A DNA stretch of 64,000 nt from Petrolisthes cinctipes (GCA_033782935.1 JAWQEG010000365.1:62001-126000), one strand, 5' to 3'. Numbered from the stretch's first letter, positions 11,690 to 23,339 are shown. The notes: generated by a model from the sequence alone, not told the origin. Translations and numbers: made by a program.

Positions 11690-12504
11690 GGAGAGAAAAA
11701 AATTACTATGTGTTGGTGGATCAGAGAGAGATAGAGGAGGCCGGAGTTGTTGCAAGGAAAATATATTGTTAACCTAACTAATATATTTGGTTGCGAGAGT
11801 GAGAGAGCAGACATGACATGATGGACGTTAGAGGTGGTAGTAGTAGTTGTGGTGGTGGTGTTTCTCATATCTATAACAACTGTAATTTTTTAATCAGTAG
11901 AAAAAATAACAGGAAATGAGAATTACTAGGTAATTCGTTTTATGTGTTCAGAAAAACAATAGAGGGATCCAGTAACGAGGGTTTGTTGAGAAAGTAGTAA
12001 GAAGGATGGATACATCTGTGACTCAGGGACTGGTCATTGGGTCTCTCCTTGCTATAACTCCACACTATCCACTCCGAAGAGACAGAGAAACCAACAACTA
12101 CTCCACAACCACCCAACTACAACTCCATCACGCTACCTACCAGCCATCTTCGTGTTTCTAAGGTAACCGCTACCCTTGAACAAGCTTATCTTCGATAGAG
12201 TGAAATGTGCACTTCAACACGTCACAGTTATGTTAATATTTCACATAATGACATCAGACTGATGACAAAACAATTGTGATAAAATGGACTTCTTTTATAA
12301 ATGACGAGATACTTAATTTTATTTATAAATATAATAATATAATGAAAATATTAGCAACAAATCTTTTCCACTTAACCACATTTCCTTATTTTCAAGTACA
12401 AACGACTTTACTTTTTAATATAGCTGAGTCAATTGTACATCAAATATCAGCTAGTAAAATGTAGTATACATTAAGACGTAAAATACTGTTGTATCCTATA
12501 TGCT
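11690..12504. other. Region without recognised gene
   Basis: A GTA/GTG trinucleotide stretch lies at 11832-11861. The rest is AT-rich with short frames only; I see nothing coding or repetitive that I can name. Confidence 0.5.
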
Positions 12505-14557
12505 CTGGGGCGGGATACTCAAAACATGCAAAGGCGCCTCTTGTTCAGAAAGCGCTTTTCCATCTCGCCTGTTCCCAAACGACCCATACTCAAAACCTCT
12601 ACTGGGTGCGGCCATCTTGGAAACAACTGTTAGTTAGCGTCTTGGAACAACGGCTGGGTCAGAGCAGCCTTATGAATGGAAAGGCTCCATTTGATGAATA
12701 AAAATAACAATACATTGCCGGTGATTGTTGCGCCCTTTACTCCTAATTAGATATTATACTGTCTCAATACTTTGTTAAGAGAGTAATGGTTGCTATAGAA
12801 TATATCTATTACATAGTAAGTTATGATACACTAAAGAAAATGAGTTATATGTGAAGGTACAGTACGTATGGTACTATCCGACTCTTATAGATTCCCACTT
12901 ATCCGCGCCCTCATCACGACCGCTACACGCCCATGGGTGGAGGAAAATACAGTTAGAATTTTTAAATCAGGTCACATACCTATCAGGGCCCCATAGACTA
13001 AACATCCTGAGTTTTGCTGACTTCAACAGTGTGATCGGTACTTTCCCTGCTGAGGCCTTCATTGCCAGACCTCACCCTCTGATTTATTTCCATGATATAC
13101 TCCATGCTATAGCAGTCACCATATTGTCGCCTTGTATGTAGAGAAAGAGACAATATATATTTACTCATATTATTCTTATATATGCTTGTATCCAACATGT
13201 ATATATTTCAAATATAATCCTCGCTTAATCCAAGCCTCCGTTACAATCTGTCACGTACGGTTAGCATGGGAGTTCAGTGAGAAGTGAGAGGAACACGGCA
13301 CTTTACCCTTTGACGATTACGGAGAGAAGGAAAGCCCCGTTTCCTATCTCTTCTTCACTCTTGTTTAACTTGTACATATTTTTGAACAGACACGGAATTA
13401 GTGTTTTATATAATCAGTAAATTTGTAATCCTGATATACGGTACCTCAATAAATAGAGACAAGTCCAAGTTTATATTCTAAACCTTGAGTTCCCAAGTAG
13501 ACAGCGGGTGGTATTCTGCCACCAGCCCCATCTGAGTAAGTGAGAGTTTGGCAGGTATTCTTACAGGTACGCCAACGCAGCAGCCGACGACACCACGGAT
13601 ACAAATGTATGTCATGTAACTCATGTAATTATACGGCTATTTGCAGTATGTGTATTTTGATATACTACCGGACATGTCTGTATTTATTTATTTCTTTTAC
13701 CTTTTCCTCCTTACAATAAATCCTGGCTGTCCCTGTATAATTAAGTGGTAGGCTTATATGATAGCCAACTCTTGTAAGAGTTTGCGCCATAGACTGATTG
13801 TGGCTTCGTGAATATATTATACATAGCCAAAATAAGGTAATAATGGCTATATCAGTGTACTGTAAATGAAATGGATGCCATTTTTTTGGTGAACAAAGTG
13901 AAACTGAAACTGATGATGGACTTTGAAGATTTATATTCTTGTGATATAGATGGCAATTATAGTTGGTCAGCCAGAGGAAGAGGATAGTGAGGAGTATAAT
14001 AATGACTCTGACGATGCTTGCCCACCCAGAAAAGGCAGAAAAAGAGTAGGTCCAGGAAGAGGAGGGGTCCCGCTCCTGTTACCACAACTGCTGACCCTGC
14101 CACCCCTGGCCACTTTCCTGACGACCTTTTCCCATCACCCGTGCTGCTTTATACGGAAACCTTTGTAACTATTAATCATTTGAGTTACTAAGATGTTAAG
14201 ATCATGGTAAATTTTCCGAGTCAATTATATATACTGTCTATATTATCATTGTTGTGTCATTTGTCCTGTCATTATATGTTTGTTTAATGTTAATATCTGT
14301 TATCAGCTCAGACCGCTCTTCGAAATTCTAGATTGTGATTGGTTTACTGTTCCTAAGCACACTTTGATAAGTCTGCTGTGATTGGCTGGAGTATCAAAAG
14401 GCGCATTTTGAGGATTTGGCGCAAAGTCGGCGAAAGGTACACCAAAGGCGCATTTGAAATTTTGACTATAGGAATCGGGCCTTACTGAAAGGCGCCTTCG
14501 ACCTGCCGAATCAAAAGGAGCCTTCAGTGAAGGTGCCATTTAAGTATCCCGTCCCTG
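12505..14557. mobile_element. Candidate non-autonomous DNA transposon, about 2 kb
   Basis: The left end CTGGGGCGGGATACTCAAA and the reverse complement of the right end CAGGGACGGGATACTTAAA match at about 16 of 19 positions. Both subterminal regions are rich in AAGGCGC-type motifs (left near 12529 and 12551; right near 14399, 14447 and 14490). The interior has no intact ORF; at 13950 an acidic stretch EEEDSEEYNNDSDD followed by RKGRKRVG is reminiscent of transposase N-termini but stops soon after. No convincing target-site duplication. The superfamily is not assigned. Confidence 0.4.
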
Positions 14558-15860
14558 TTTAAGACATGCGAAAATTATATATACTGCGAAGGTAAATTAA
14601 ATTTGTTTATTTTGCAACAGTATCGGATCCCTTCTATAACCTTCTTCACAGTCATAAACGTTTTAAAGTCATGTTCCTAACTTACAAAACCAGAAAATTA
14701 CTCTACAACCTTTTGTTTTCATTTATATTTATTTCCCACTGATATTCACAATCAGTAAGCAGTATAGAGAGAATAATATTTGCTTCTATACAAGACTTAT
14801 TGGAAACGCTTCAATGACATAGCCAAGCTACAGGTATTGTACAGTTGGCCTCGGCAATTCGTATACACCACGATGACATCAAGGGTTCGTAACAACTACA
14901 AATTTTACTACTTCAATTTCTTAACACCAAACTTTTCTAGTAATGTTTTTTGTCGAATAGTTGAATCAGTCAGCAGAACAATGCCTACAGTATGTGCAGA
15001 ATAAAGATACCTTTTAAATCATGCTCTGTGTATGAATTCCTGAGGCCGACTGTACGTCATCACTGGCTGGGAGTTCATGTTGTTGATTGGCCGACATGGT
15101 TAGTGCCGAGTCAGTATACAATATACAGAGTGTAATAATGCTCCCCGGCCTTACGATTCCTGCGGTTACACTAAGTCATTAATTAATTAAGGTGTAGGAT
15201 ATAAAATTTAAAAATTATTCTGGCATATCACATTTAAATGTATTCACCCATGTCTACTGCCTCAGCGGTAGTGAGTCACTACAGCTATAGTGCCTGAGGT
15301 GCAAGATTGTGATGAAGTTTCCTCTGTTTGCACCAGTTGCAGTTTTAATTGTTAAAGCAGTGAACCTTTTTAGACATTGCTGTGTTCTGCCTTCTGTTTT
15401 TAGGTATAGTAAATGTGATTTATTGCGTATTTATCGCGTGGACAATATAGGTCCCCATTCTTGGGGACCCATGGCCGACAGGTTGAAGACCACTGCATTA
15501 GAACAAGAGAGGTGGTTCGGCAAACACGGATGAAATAGAAGGAAAATATGGAAAACTTTGCTAAAACTTAGGGACCGATTGATATCTCTGCTTACCAGTT
15601 GGTGTGCGAGTAGTATGAGGAATGAATTGCGCGTGTGTGGCTCTGATGAGTGCTCACAAGAAATTAACCCCTGATATAAGCAACCGTCCGTCTAGGTGGA
15701 ATCAAGAAGGAACACCTGTTAATGAAATCCTTGGTTGTGAACTAAGATAGCGTGCAGTAAACATCGGTCGTTTAGTCACGTAAGCAACAACTTCATGTTC
15801 ATGGATGGTTCGGAATGAAAAATGCAATGTGCATTTACACTACAGATATTTCTATCAATA
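14558..15860. other. Region without recognised gene
   Basis: AT-rich. At 15460-15503 the stretch GACAGGTTGAAGACCACTG looks like the outer end of a hAT-type element (the reverse complement starts CAGTGGTCTTCAACC), but I cannot find its partner end. No coding sequence recognised. Confidence 0.4.
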
Positions 15861-15861
15861 G

Positions 15862-15992
<131 letters not shown>

Positions 15993-16171
15993 CACGGAAT
16001 TGACTGAGATTGTGATGGGTAGTTGTTCACTTAGAACCAGTATTGTTTGGTTAATTAATGGTTTGATTAGCAGAAAATGCTTCGTCAAAGATTAATAAAA
16101 AAAAGAAGACATTAGGTAGAAGGTAACATCCCTCCTTATGCTCAGACTGTTACACGAGGGAACCCACCTAC

Positions 16172-16575
16172 AATATTGTAATGATGTGTGAGTCTTGGGT
16201 CCATATTATACAAGTATATAACAGTAAAGTTCACTCTTAATATTATAATGATGTGTGAGTCTTGGGTCCATATTATACAAGTATATAACAGTAAAGTTCA
16301 CTCTTAATATTATAATGATGTGTGAGTCTTGGGTCCATATTATACAAGTATATAACAGTAAAGTTCACTCTTAATATTATAATGATGTGTGAGTCTTGGG
16401 TCCATATTATACAAGTATATAACAGTAAAGTTCACTCTTAATATTATAATGATGTGTGAGTCTTGGGTCCATATTATACAAGTATATAACAGTTAAATTC
16501 ACTCTTAATATTATAATGATGTGTGAGTCTTGGCTCCATATTATACAAGTATATAACAGTTAAATTCACTCCTAA
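16172..16575. repeat. 67-bp tandem repeat, about six units
   Basis: The motif ATGATGTGTGAGTCTTGG recurs at 16181, 16248, 16315, 16382, 16449 and 16516, exactly 67 bases apart. Units are almost identical; the last two differ at a few bases (GTTAAA for GTAAAG). This looks like a recent local amplification. No coding meaning is visible. Confidence 0.95.
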
Positions 16576-16721
16576 GCTCATTTTTGTTGGTAAAATTAAT
16601 GTTCATTCATAGCAATGACTAGAATCAGACACTGCTTTATAATCCTAATATAGACTCGTACAGTACAGTACTTCAAGAGGAATAAAATAGTCCACTGCTC
16701 CGAGATGAACCTAAAACATTT

Positions 16722-17166
16722 GATTGATTGATTTGTTAATGCCATGAGGCATTTGGCGGCGCAACAGCTAGGGTCATATACCGCCCAATATAAAATAGTC
16801 ATCTACATCATTAATAAAATATTTACACACACCAAACTGGCTTCACCACCACGAAAGGGATAGGTAGCATGATTAAAAGAACATATAAACTAAAAGGCAC
16901 ATTTATACTAAAAGAATCTGATTAACTCAAGTAAAATATATAAAAGATCAAAAAAACAAAACAAAAAAAACATTGAACTATCTAAAAAGCCATAAATATT
17001 ATAAAATTCACAATTTTGCTCTCCCCGAGCACCTGGGAGAGACTTTAAGAACCGTCACCCACCCGGTACTCGGAGAGGTGCCTACGACGAAGGTCCCCAA
17101 GGCTGGGACACTCCACAATAAGATGTCGTACTGTCAGAGGGACCAGACAATCATCACAGTAGGGAG
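16722..17166 (-). mobile_element. LINE-A, 5'-truncated insertion with 12-bp TSD
   Basis: Minus-strand 3' end of LINE-A: the tail (GATT)n at 16722, the 3' UTR motif GGCGGCGCAACAGCTAGG, and the last part of the RNase H domain (translating as on 44110-44060). The host sequence CCTAAAACATTT is present on both sides (16710-16721 and 17167-17178), a perfect 12-bp target-site duplication. 5' truncation plus TSD is the signature of target-primed reverse transcription. Confidence 0.93.
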
Positions 17167-17476
17167 CCTAAAACATTTAATCGAAAGTCAGTAGCTAATG
17201 CAATACTACCGGCCCTGATAAACTGAGGATTATCATTGTATAGTAAGGTACAGCTCCGGACAGATCAAGGGTCCACACCCCATCCATCAGCGACTTGGTT
17301 TGGGCCTCGTCGGATCTGGTAACAGTTGCAGGTGGAGGGAGGGGGGATGTTAGTGGGAGAGGAGGAGAGAAATGTGGGTGGAGCTATATAGGAGGGTAAC
17401 GAATGATCAGGTAGAGAGACGTGTGTCAGGAGGAATGAATGAAGCATACACTGTGAACGGTATCGAATCACCAATA

Positions 17477-17926
17477 GTATAAAGCATGGTTCTTTAAACT
17501 TATTCAGTCGTGACCCAGTTTATACTATGACATCATTCTCGCGACCCATACAGAAAGATCTTTTACAAATGATCAGAATTATCAACCAAAGAAAATACAA
17601 GGCCAGAAACTGAAACGTAATATTTATGATTAAAAGGAATTCTAACCAGAATTATAAACACTGCCTCACCTACCCCTCCCTCTCTCTCTCTCTCTCATTC
17701 TCTCTCAAGAAGGCTAATATTTGTGCAATGATTTTGTTTTATTGATAATTAAATTAATGAATATTCGATTATAAAAATATGTTAGGTGGATTCATGTATG
17801 AACTTCATATTTATTTTATTGTCACGAACATTATTATTCTATTTTATTCATGTATTTATTTTTGTGAGCCTGCGACCCAGTTTGGAGGAATTCGGGACCC
17901 GTAGTTTGAAGAATCCTGGTTTAAAG
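17477..17926. mobile_element. hAT-like MITE with 8-bp TSD
   Basis: The element itself is 17485-17918 (434 bases). Ends CATGGTTCTTTAAACT and, inverted, CAGGATTCTTCAAACT agree at 13 of 16 bases. Flanking octamers GTATAAAG (17477-17484) and GTTTAAAG (17919-17926) agree at 7 of 8, the TSD length of hAT elements. The GTGACCCAG and GCGACCCA motifs near both ends are also typical of hAT-derived short elements. No coding capacity; a CT microsatellite lies inside at 17676-17706. Confidence 0.65.
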
Positions 17927-18182
17927 AAGTGCATACTGCATTAACGTAGGTGGATATAGGAGAGAAGAAATGTGATGATTTGAGGCGAGGGTGAGGGGGA
18001 AGAGGGTAAGAAAAATGAAGGTGATTAGTTGAAAAGTAATAACAAACAAATATAATTAGAATATATGTTACATTATATCCTTTAAATAAAGGCACTGTCT
18101 TTTGTTCACCATCGTAGTGGGATAGACTACTGATTATATATTATCCTTTGTATACTAGACAGCTATCCCTGTATTCCTTTTA
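17927..18182. other. Spacer and relic of an older SINE
   Basis: The sequence flanking the SINE at 18196 on both sides (TTTTATCCCTCGTGCTTG before, CGTGCTTGTAGTCCACC after) itself resembles the SINE middle (compare 58151-58190). So the younger copy probably inserted into an older one. The rest shows no gene. Confidence 0.4.
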
Positions 18183-18195
18183 TCCCTCGTGCTTG

Positions 18196-18395
18196 CCCCG
18201 TAGGGGGGTATTGCCTGTAATGATGTGGGCAATACTTTAAGGGTTTTGGCGCCCCTTCGGCCCCCGACACTAGCATATATTTCTTCAACTGTCCCTCCTT
18301 TCTTCCTATTTCCATCTTGCTTGCTGTCACACCTCTCTATCACCTTTTCCTGGTGCTAAATGACCTCGCTGTTGCGCCACCTAATATCAATCAAA
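18196..18395 (+). mobile_element. SINE family S, copy with LINE-A-like tail
   Basis: Starts CCCCGTAGGGGGGTATTGCC, continues GCCCCTTCGG, a pyrimidine-rich middle, and ends ATGACCTCGCTGTTGCGCC then ATATCAATCAAA. The last part matches the LINE-A 3' end at 44434-44495. Flanks TCCCTCGTGCTTG (18183-18195) and TCCTTCGTGCTTG (18396-18408) form a 13-bp TSD with one mismatch. No A or B box recognised in the head. Confidence 0.85.
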
Positions 18396-18408
18396 TCCTT
18401 CGTGCTTG

Positions 18409-18890
18409 TAGTCCACCCTATTTATCACCTTCTCCCAAGCCCAGCTGTTTTGTTTTCTTTTTCGGCAGAAGACTGTTTAATTTTCTAACTTTTTTAATAA
18501 TCATATTTGTCAACAAATTCATTAAGCTATTTACCAGGATTTTTTCTTCTAAATATGCATTTCCTTAAAAATAATCTATGCTAAACTTAAATAGGCGCCG
18601 CTATATGGCGTTTTCAATAAACTTGGTCTAATTTTATGCATAGGCTATATATATTACAGTATCTCTCAAGTAACTGGCAACCTTACACATCCTCCCTACT
18701 GTCTTATCCCTCTCTCGCTTGCCCTTCCCTCCTTTCTTACCGTTTATCTTTTCTTTCTCATATTTTTATCCTTCTCATTCGTTCTTAAAAAGTTTTAATG
18801 ACATTGGCCTTTCTCTCTTATCACTTATAGTCCAATTATATGATTCGAAAAACTACGGCTGAGATTATGTTGTTGATCGCATTTTGGTTC
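18409..18890. other. Region without recognised gene
   Basis: Pyrimidine-rich in places (18680-18790, possibly another worn SINE middle). No coding sequence recognised. Confidence 0.4.
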
Positions 18891-18903
18891 TCAATATGTA
18901 GAG

Positions 18904-19114
18904 GTTGATTGATTGATTGATATTAGGCGCCGCAACAGCGAGGTCATATAGCGCCAGAAAACGGTGATAGAGAGGCGAGACAGCAAGAAGGAAGGAAATA
19001 GAAAGAAAAGAGTGGTAGTTGAAAAACTAAAAGCTAGTGGCTGGGGCCGAAGGGGCGCAAAAACCCTTAAAGTATTGCCCACATCACTAATGCAGGCAAT
19101 ACCCCCCTACGGGG
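18904..19114 (-). mobile_element. SINE family S, copy with LINE-A-like tail and perfect TSD
   Basis: Minus-strand copy of the 200-bp SINE: tail (TTGATTGATTGA) at 18904, GGCGCCGCAACAGCGAGG, head CCCCGTAGGGGGGTATT at the right end. The host sequence TCAATATGTAGAG is repeated at 18891-18903 and 19115-19127, a perfect 13-bp TSD that fixes both ends. The element is 211 bases. Confidence 0.92.
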
Positions 19115-19127
19115 TCAATATGTAGAG

Positions 19128-19634
19128 AATTTAGAAAACAACTAGAGATTTATGAGGAAAGATATATGAATTATTTAGAATTAAAGTGTTGGCAGATACG
19201 CATTATTATCCCAGCCACATCATTTCGCCTTCATAAAACTGAAGGACTATAGGTTTCATGCATTGCCATTTGCTAGTTTGTTGCTAGTCAGAATGTTAAC
19301 TTGTTAAACCCATTTACAGGAAAGAGAAATATATTATATCTTTCTTTTTAAATTACTTATAGGTATTCTATATTAAAGTCTGTTTCGATATACATTACCT
19401 TACTTTTTCTAGTTCCAGCATTACTGCGTAGAACACCATATGACACAATAAGGACCACAAGGACAGTAATGGTGATCAACGTGATGCTCATGTATCTCTC
19501 TATAGGTTACTGAACACAGTGTTTTATGCTCAACTTCAGAATTATGTTCTCAGCATCACAATGATAGGCAAAAATAATAAAAACAATATATGAAATGATC
19601 TTTTATTATACGACAAATATTCAACTGCCTCGGT
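19128..19634. other. Region without recognised gene
   Basis: AT-rich sequence with short frames only. Nothing coding or repetitive that I can name. Confidence 0.5.
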
Positions 19635-19915
19635 GCATGTACAGTACGTAAGTTATAAATACAACACGCATGTATGTACAGTACGTAAGTTATAAATACA
19701 ACACACATGTACAGTACATAAGTTATAAATACAACACGCATGTACAGTACGTAAGTTATAAATACAGCATGCATGTACAGTACGTAAGTTATAAATACAA
19801 CACACATGTACAGTACGCAAGTTATAAATACAACATGCATGTACAGTACGTAAGTTATAAATACAACACATATGTACAGTACGCAAGTTATAAATACAAC
19901 ATGCATGTAAGGTAC
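19635..19915. repeat. 33-bp tandem repeat, about eight units
   Basis: AGTTATAAATACAACA recurs at 19651, 19688, 19721, 19754 and 19787 and onwards, mostly 33 bases apart, with CATGTACAGTACG between. Because 33 is a multiple of three, frames stay open on both strands and give long repetitive pseudo-proteins (VLYMHVVFITY on minus, MHVQYVSYKYN on plus). These are artefacts. Confidence 0.93.
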
Positions 19916-20069
19916 CCATGAGCGAGATTGTTAAGATTATGATAAACGAAATCTTCTGAAAAATTATATGAAAATGTAAGTATTGATAAAGTACAGCCAA
20001 AATCAAGATTTAGTATTAATGGATATTGTACAGCCAAAATCAAAACTCCGTAAAGATGGTTATGGTAGA

Positions 20070-20273
20070 TTAACGATTATTTCATATTAGGCGCCACAAC
20101 AGCAATGTCATATAGCGCCAAGAGAAGGTGATAGAGAGGTGAGACAGCAAGCAGCAAGGAAATAGAAAGAAAAGAGGGACAGTTGAAGAACTGAAAGGGA
20201 ATGGCTTGGGCCGAAGGGGCGCCCAAACCTTTATTTAAAAAGGCCCACATCACTCCAGGCAATACTATGAGGA
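20070..20273 (-). mobile_element. SINE family S, copy with LINE-A-like tail
   Basis: Minus-strand copy: TTAGGCGCCACAACAGC near the left end, then the purine-rich middle (GAGACAGCAAGCAG) and GGCCGAAGGGGCGCC. The right end AGGCAATAC corresponds to a slightly shortened head. TATGGTAGA on both sides (20061-20069, 20274-20282) is a 9-bp TSD. Confidence 0.8.
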
Positions 20274-20520
20274 TATGGTAGAAGCATAATCAAGCTTCAC
20301 CCAAGTTTTCCTTTAATTGGTATATTGTTATTGACAAAATAGAAACTCGTGCAAACTTACAATAATTAAAAACGGCTTCAAACGCATTGAGTGGATTTAT
20401 AAATGATTTATGTAGCCTAATATCGTGGCCAGAGTTTGCCGCCACCCTCATCTGGCCATCCCAAGGTTGTCGCATCCGTGGATATACTTGTTTCCTTTTA
20501 GACATTGTTTGTTGCGGGTT

Positions 20521-20785
20521 GCTGATGGTGTAATGGTTATCATCTTCGCCTGGCAAGAGAGAGAGATCTCGGGTTCGATTCCCGAGTCAGTGGAATTGTT
20601 GGATAATTTTTCTCAGCTCCCTATGTCCCTGTTTACCTAGTAGTAAGTAGTATCCTGCTGTAAGAGCAAGTATTGCAACCTTGTAGGCTGGGGGAAGATG
20701 TGTTGATGTAACAAGACTGACTGCCTTAATGATCAACACCATGAGTCGATAGGCATAAAGCTCTAAATATTCTTTTTCTTCTATG
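20521..20785 (+). mobile_element. tRNA-derived SINE (family T), full head
   Basis: The head is tRNA-like: an A box TGGTGTAATGG at 20526-20536 and a B box GGTTCGATTCC at 20572-20582, with a plausible acceptor stem between GCTGAT (20521) and GTCAGT. The body (AATTGTTGGATAATTTTTCT) and the 3' part (AACACCATGAGTCGATAGG, CATAAAGC) match the copy at 21684-21882. An extra AGAGAGAG in the anticodon arm spoils a functional tRNA fold, so this is a SINE and not a tRNA gene. Confidence 0.85.
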
Positions 20786-21672
20786 TTGGTAACACCTCTT
20801 AATCCATCATCTCTTCTAAATTATTTTTGATAATGCTAATATGAGTATGAAAAACTAGACTGTGATATATCGGAACATAATTATGTACGTCAATCAAAAA
20901 CGGCAATCCGTTGACCATGCAACATACACATCATAGTTAACAAAACCACATACCGGTACTACTAATGTTTATGGGAGTTTTGGAGTAATATTAGAACCAA
21001 TGAATATCATGTCTTCAGTCTTGGAAGATACAGTTCAGTCAAGAGCAGCATCTATCCTAGATAATGCATTAGGCCTGCAAGGAAATTATAAAACATATTA
21101 ACAGAAACCAATAATTGAATGGTACATAAATATTAAACACTTATTACAACAAATATAAATAAGGGAAATAACTGCAGGCCAGCTGAAACCTTAACCGGAG
21201 AGACATGAGGGACAAACGCACCTCCTCCGATGTGCTCATGATGTGTCACAGTTCCAATATGACTTTACCATCATTATCCCCGATTTTTTCTGTGCTATTA
21301 GGCAACTCATACAGACATGTTTCATTACGGAACTTCTATGGTACTGAGCACAATGAAACCCCAGATAGCAATGCCGTTCACTAAAATTATTCATATTTAT
21401 TCTACGACAAACCCATTATTATCTGGGATGTTAAATATAACAAATATGCAGATGTGAAACAAATAAAATATATTTTTGTCAAACTATTCAGGGTAGGATC
21501 TGCTATCTATCGATAATCTCACAACATATTATAAAAAAAATTTAAGAAGCAAATCTTTCTAAGATCCTGGAAAACGAGACATCAACTGTGATTCAATTAG
21601 GCATACCAACATCACAGAAGAATGTTTTATGCGATACATTCCGTTCACACAAGTATAAAAGGCTCGCCAGTG
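20786..21672. other. Region without recognised gene
   Basis: AT-rich. No coding frame with a recognisable motif, no tandem repeat of note. Confidence 0.5.
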
Positions 21673-21683
21673 TAAAGATTAAA

Positions 21684-21882
21684 CCGAATCAGTGGAATTG
21701 TTGGCCAAATTTCCCAGCCCCCTATGTCCTTGTTCACGTAGCATTAATTAAGTAGGTACCCAGCTGTAAGAGCAAGGATTACAACTTTGTAGGCTGGGAG
21801 AAGATGTGTTGATGTAACAAGACTGACTGCTTTAATGACCAACACCATGAGTCGATAGACATAAAGCCCAAAATCTTCTTTC
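21684..21882 (+). mobile_element. tRNA-derived SINE (family T), headless copy with TSD
   Basis: Lacks the tRNA head but matches 20585-20785 from TCAGTGGAATTGTTGG to the CATAAAGC end. TAAAGATTAAA occurs on both sides (21673-21683 and 21883-21893), a perfect 11-bp TSD. 5' truncation with a TSD indicates LINE-driven retrotransposition. Confidence 0.9.
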
Positions 21883-21893
21883 TAAAGATTAAA

Positions 21894-22533
21894 TATTCCG
21901 TAGCTACTCACGGTTATAGGGACCATGTCGCATACTTTTTCGGGAATAACTTATATGACAAAGAGTAATGTCTATTATGTACACTACGTAGCCAATTCAT
22001 TGTCAAAACCTTCTCCAATGATATGACTACATGTCAATGAGAGTTGGTGATACTCACCATGATACAAGCGTTACCCCTCCATTCATGAATTTTCAGTATC
22101 ACCTGCGGGTTTACTATAGGAATGGTTAACAGGGGTCGCCACTATTGTTCAGATTCTCTGTTCTCAGACTGTATGATGGTGTACAAAATTTTATTCTCTC
22201 AGTCAACCGGAGTATAACTAAATCACGTATGATTTGAACGACTGAATAACAGATGGATGGATGATGATATGTCCTTTGTCGTTCGAACTACAGGTAAATC
22301 AGTCATATTATGGCTGGTTGAGGAAATTTAATGTATACACCATGCATGAATACATGTATACATTCACGTAAATAAAATATTCATAGTTAAATTTATGTAC
22401 ATATCAACAGGTGCACTTCGACTGAATCTGGGTCATTTCTTCACACATCTGTGCATCATCCATCCATCATATAGCATGTTTACAATTCTATAATTATTCA
22501 CAACATACACACCTGTTGGCAGCTCGAAATATC

Positions 22534-22535
<2 letters not shown>
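21894..22535. other. Region without recognised gene
   Basis: No recognisable coding sequence or repeat family. Confidence 0.5.

Positions 22536-22539
<4 letters not shown>

Positions 22540-22606
<67 letters not shown>
22540..22606. repeat. (GA)n microsatellite
   Basis: About 33 GA units without interruption. Confidence 0.96.
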
Positions 22607-22610
<4 letters not shown>

Positions 22611-22624
22611 TATGATATGATGAT

Positions 22625-22725
22625 GAAAGAAAACCGCCCTAGGCCTGGAAGACCCTGTAAGGCGAGGGAAAAGGTGACAGAGAGGTAGACCAACGGACAG
22701 TTAAAAAATTGTGAGGAGAGAGCAC
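22625..22725 (-). mobile_element. SINE family S, 3' fragment with tail type B
   Basis: AAAGAAAACCGCCCTAGGCC at 22627 followed by GCGAGGGAAAAGGTGACAGA and GACAGTT matches the tail-B end and middle of the copies at 3375 and 58021. The head is missing. Confidence 0.5.
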
Positions 22726-23339
22726 GACTTCATCCAAGTCTATTACTTTTTCTTAGTGTATTTTTTCCTGAGTTAAGTAATTACAGAAATAATTTTGTAC
22801 CTAACTGAGTTGAAAAATTATAATGATATCTCCCATCTATGTGCCTGAAAATAGACTTCCTCATAATACACATATGAGATATATTTTGTTGTTGTGTCTA
22901 AGGTATTGCATAGACTCCAATGTACACATCATAAACGACACCTTTGAATGACAGTACTCTTCAGGATTCTCTACGCGATATAAATTAAACTATATACATG
23001 ACATCGAAAACCATGAAAAGAGGACATGATTAGGGACTTTGAGACTGGTACGTGGAGAGAATAGATGTGTCTGTCGAACTCTCCTCTAGCTGCCAGGGCC
23101 TGCCGCACCTGCAGCAGTTATTTTTTTTTCACCCTTCTTGTGACGACCAGGTTTAGCTAGTATTCATTCCCTCCATAGTTGTGAGGAGATACAGTAGGTG
23201 TCTATATCTAAACAATGAGATCGACTTTGCCTCCTACCTATGGTGGACTCACCCACTGATCGCTCTGGGTGTAAATAAACACAGACGGACCACCCTACTG
23301 TGGGTTGAGAGGTTAATCTCAAACATTAGTTAATTAGGG
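22726..23339. other. Region without recognised gene
   Basis: No recognisable coding sequence. Confidence 0.5.

Noticed and set aside
13950..14168. PiggyBac transposase start
   Set aside because: The acidic stretch is suggestive, but no downstream domain, TTAA flank or start context supports it.
16172..16575. CRISPR-like regular array
   Set aside because: There are no unique spacers; the whole 67-bp unit repeats, and the genome is eukaryotic.
19556..20006. Long open frames of about 80-117 codons on both strands
   Set aside because: They follow from the 33-bp tandem repeat, whose length is a multiple of three; the peptides are pure repeats.
20521..20595. Functional tRNA gene
   Set aside because: A and B boxes are present but the anticodon arm is disrupted by AGAGAGAG and the sequence continues into a SINE body shared with 21684-21882.
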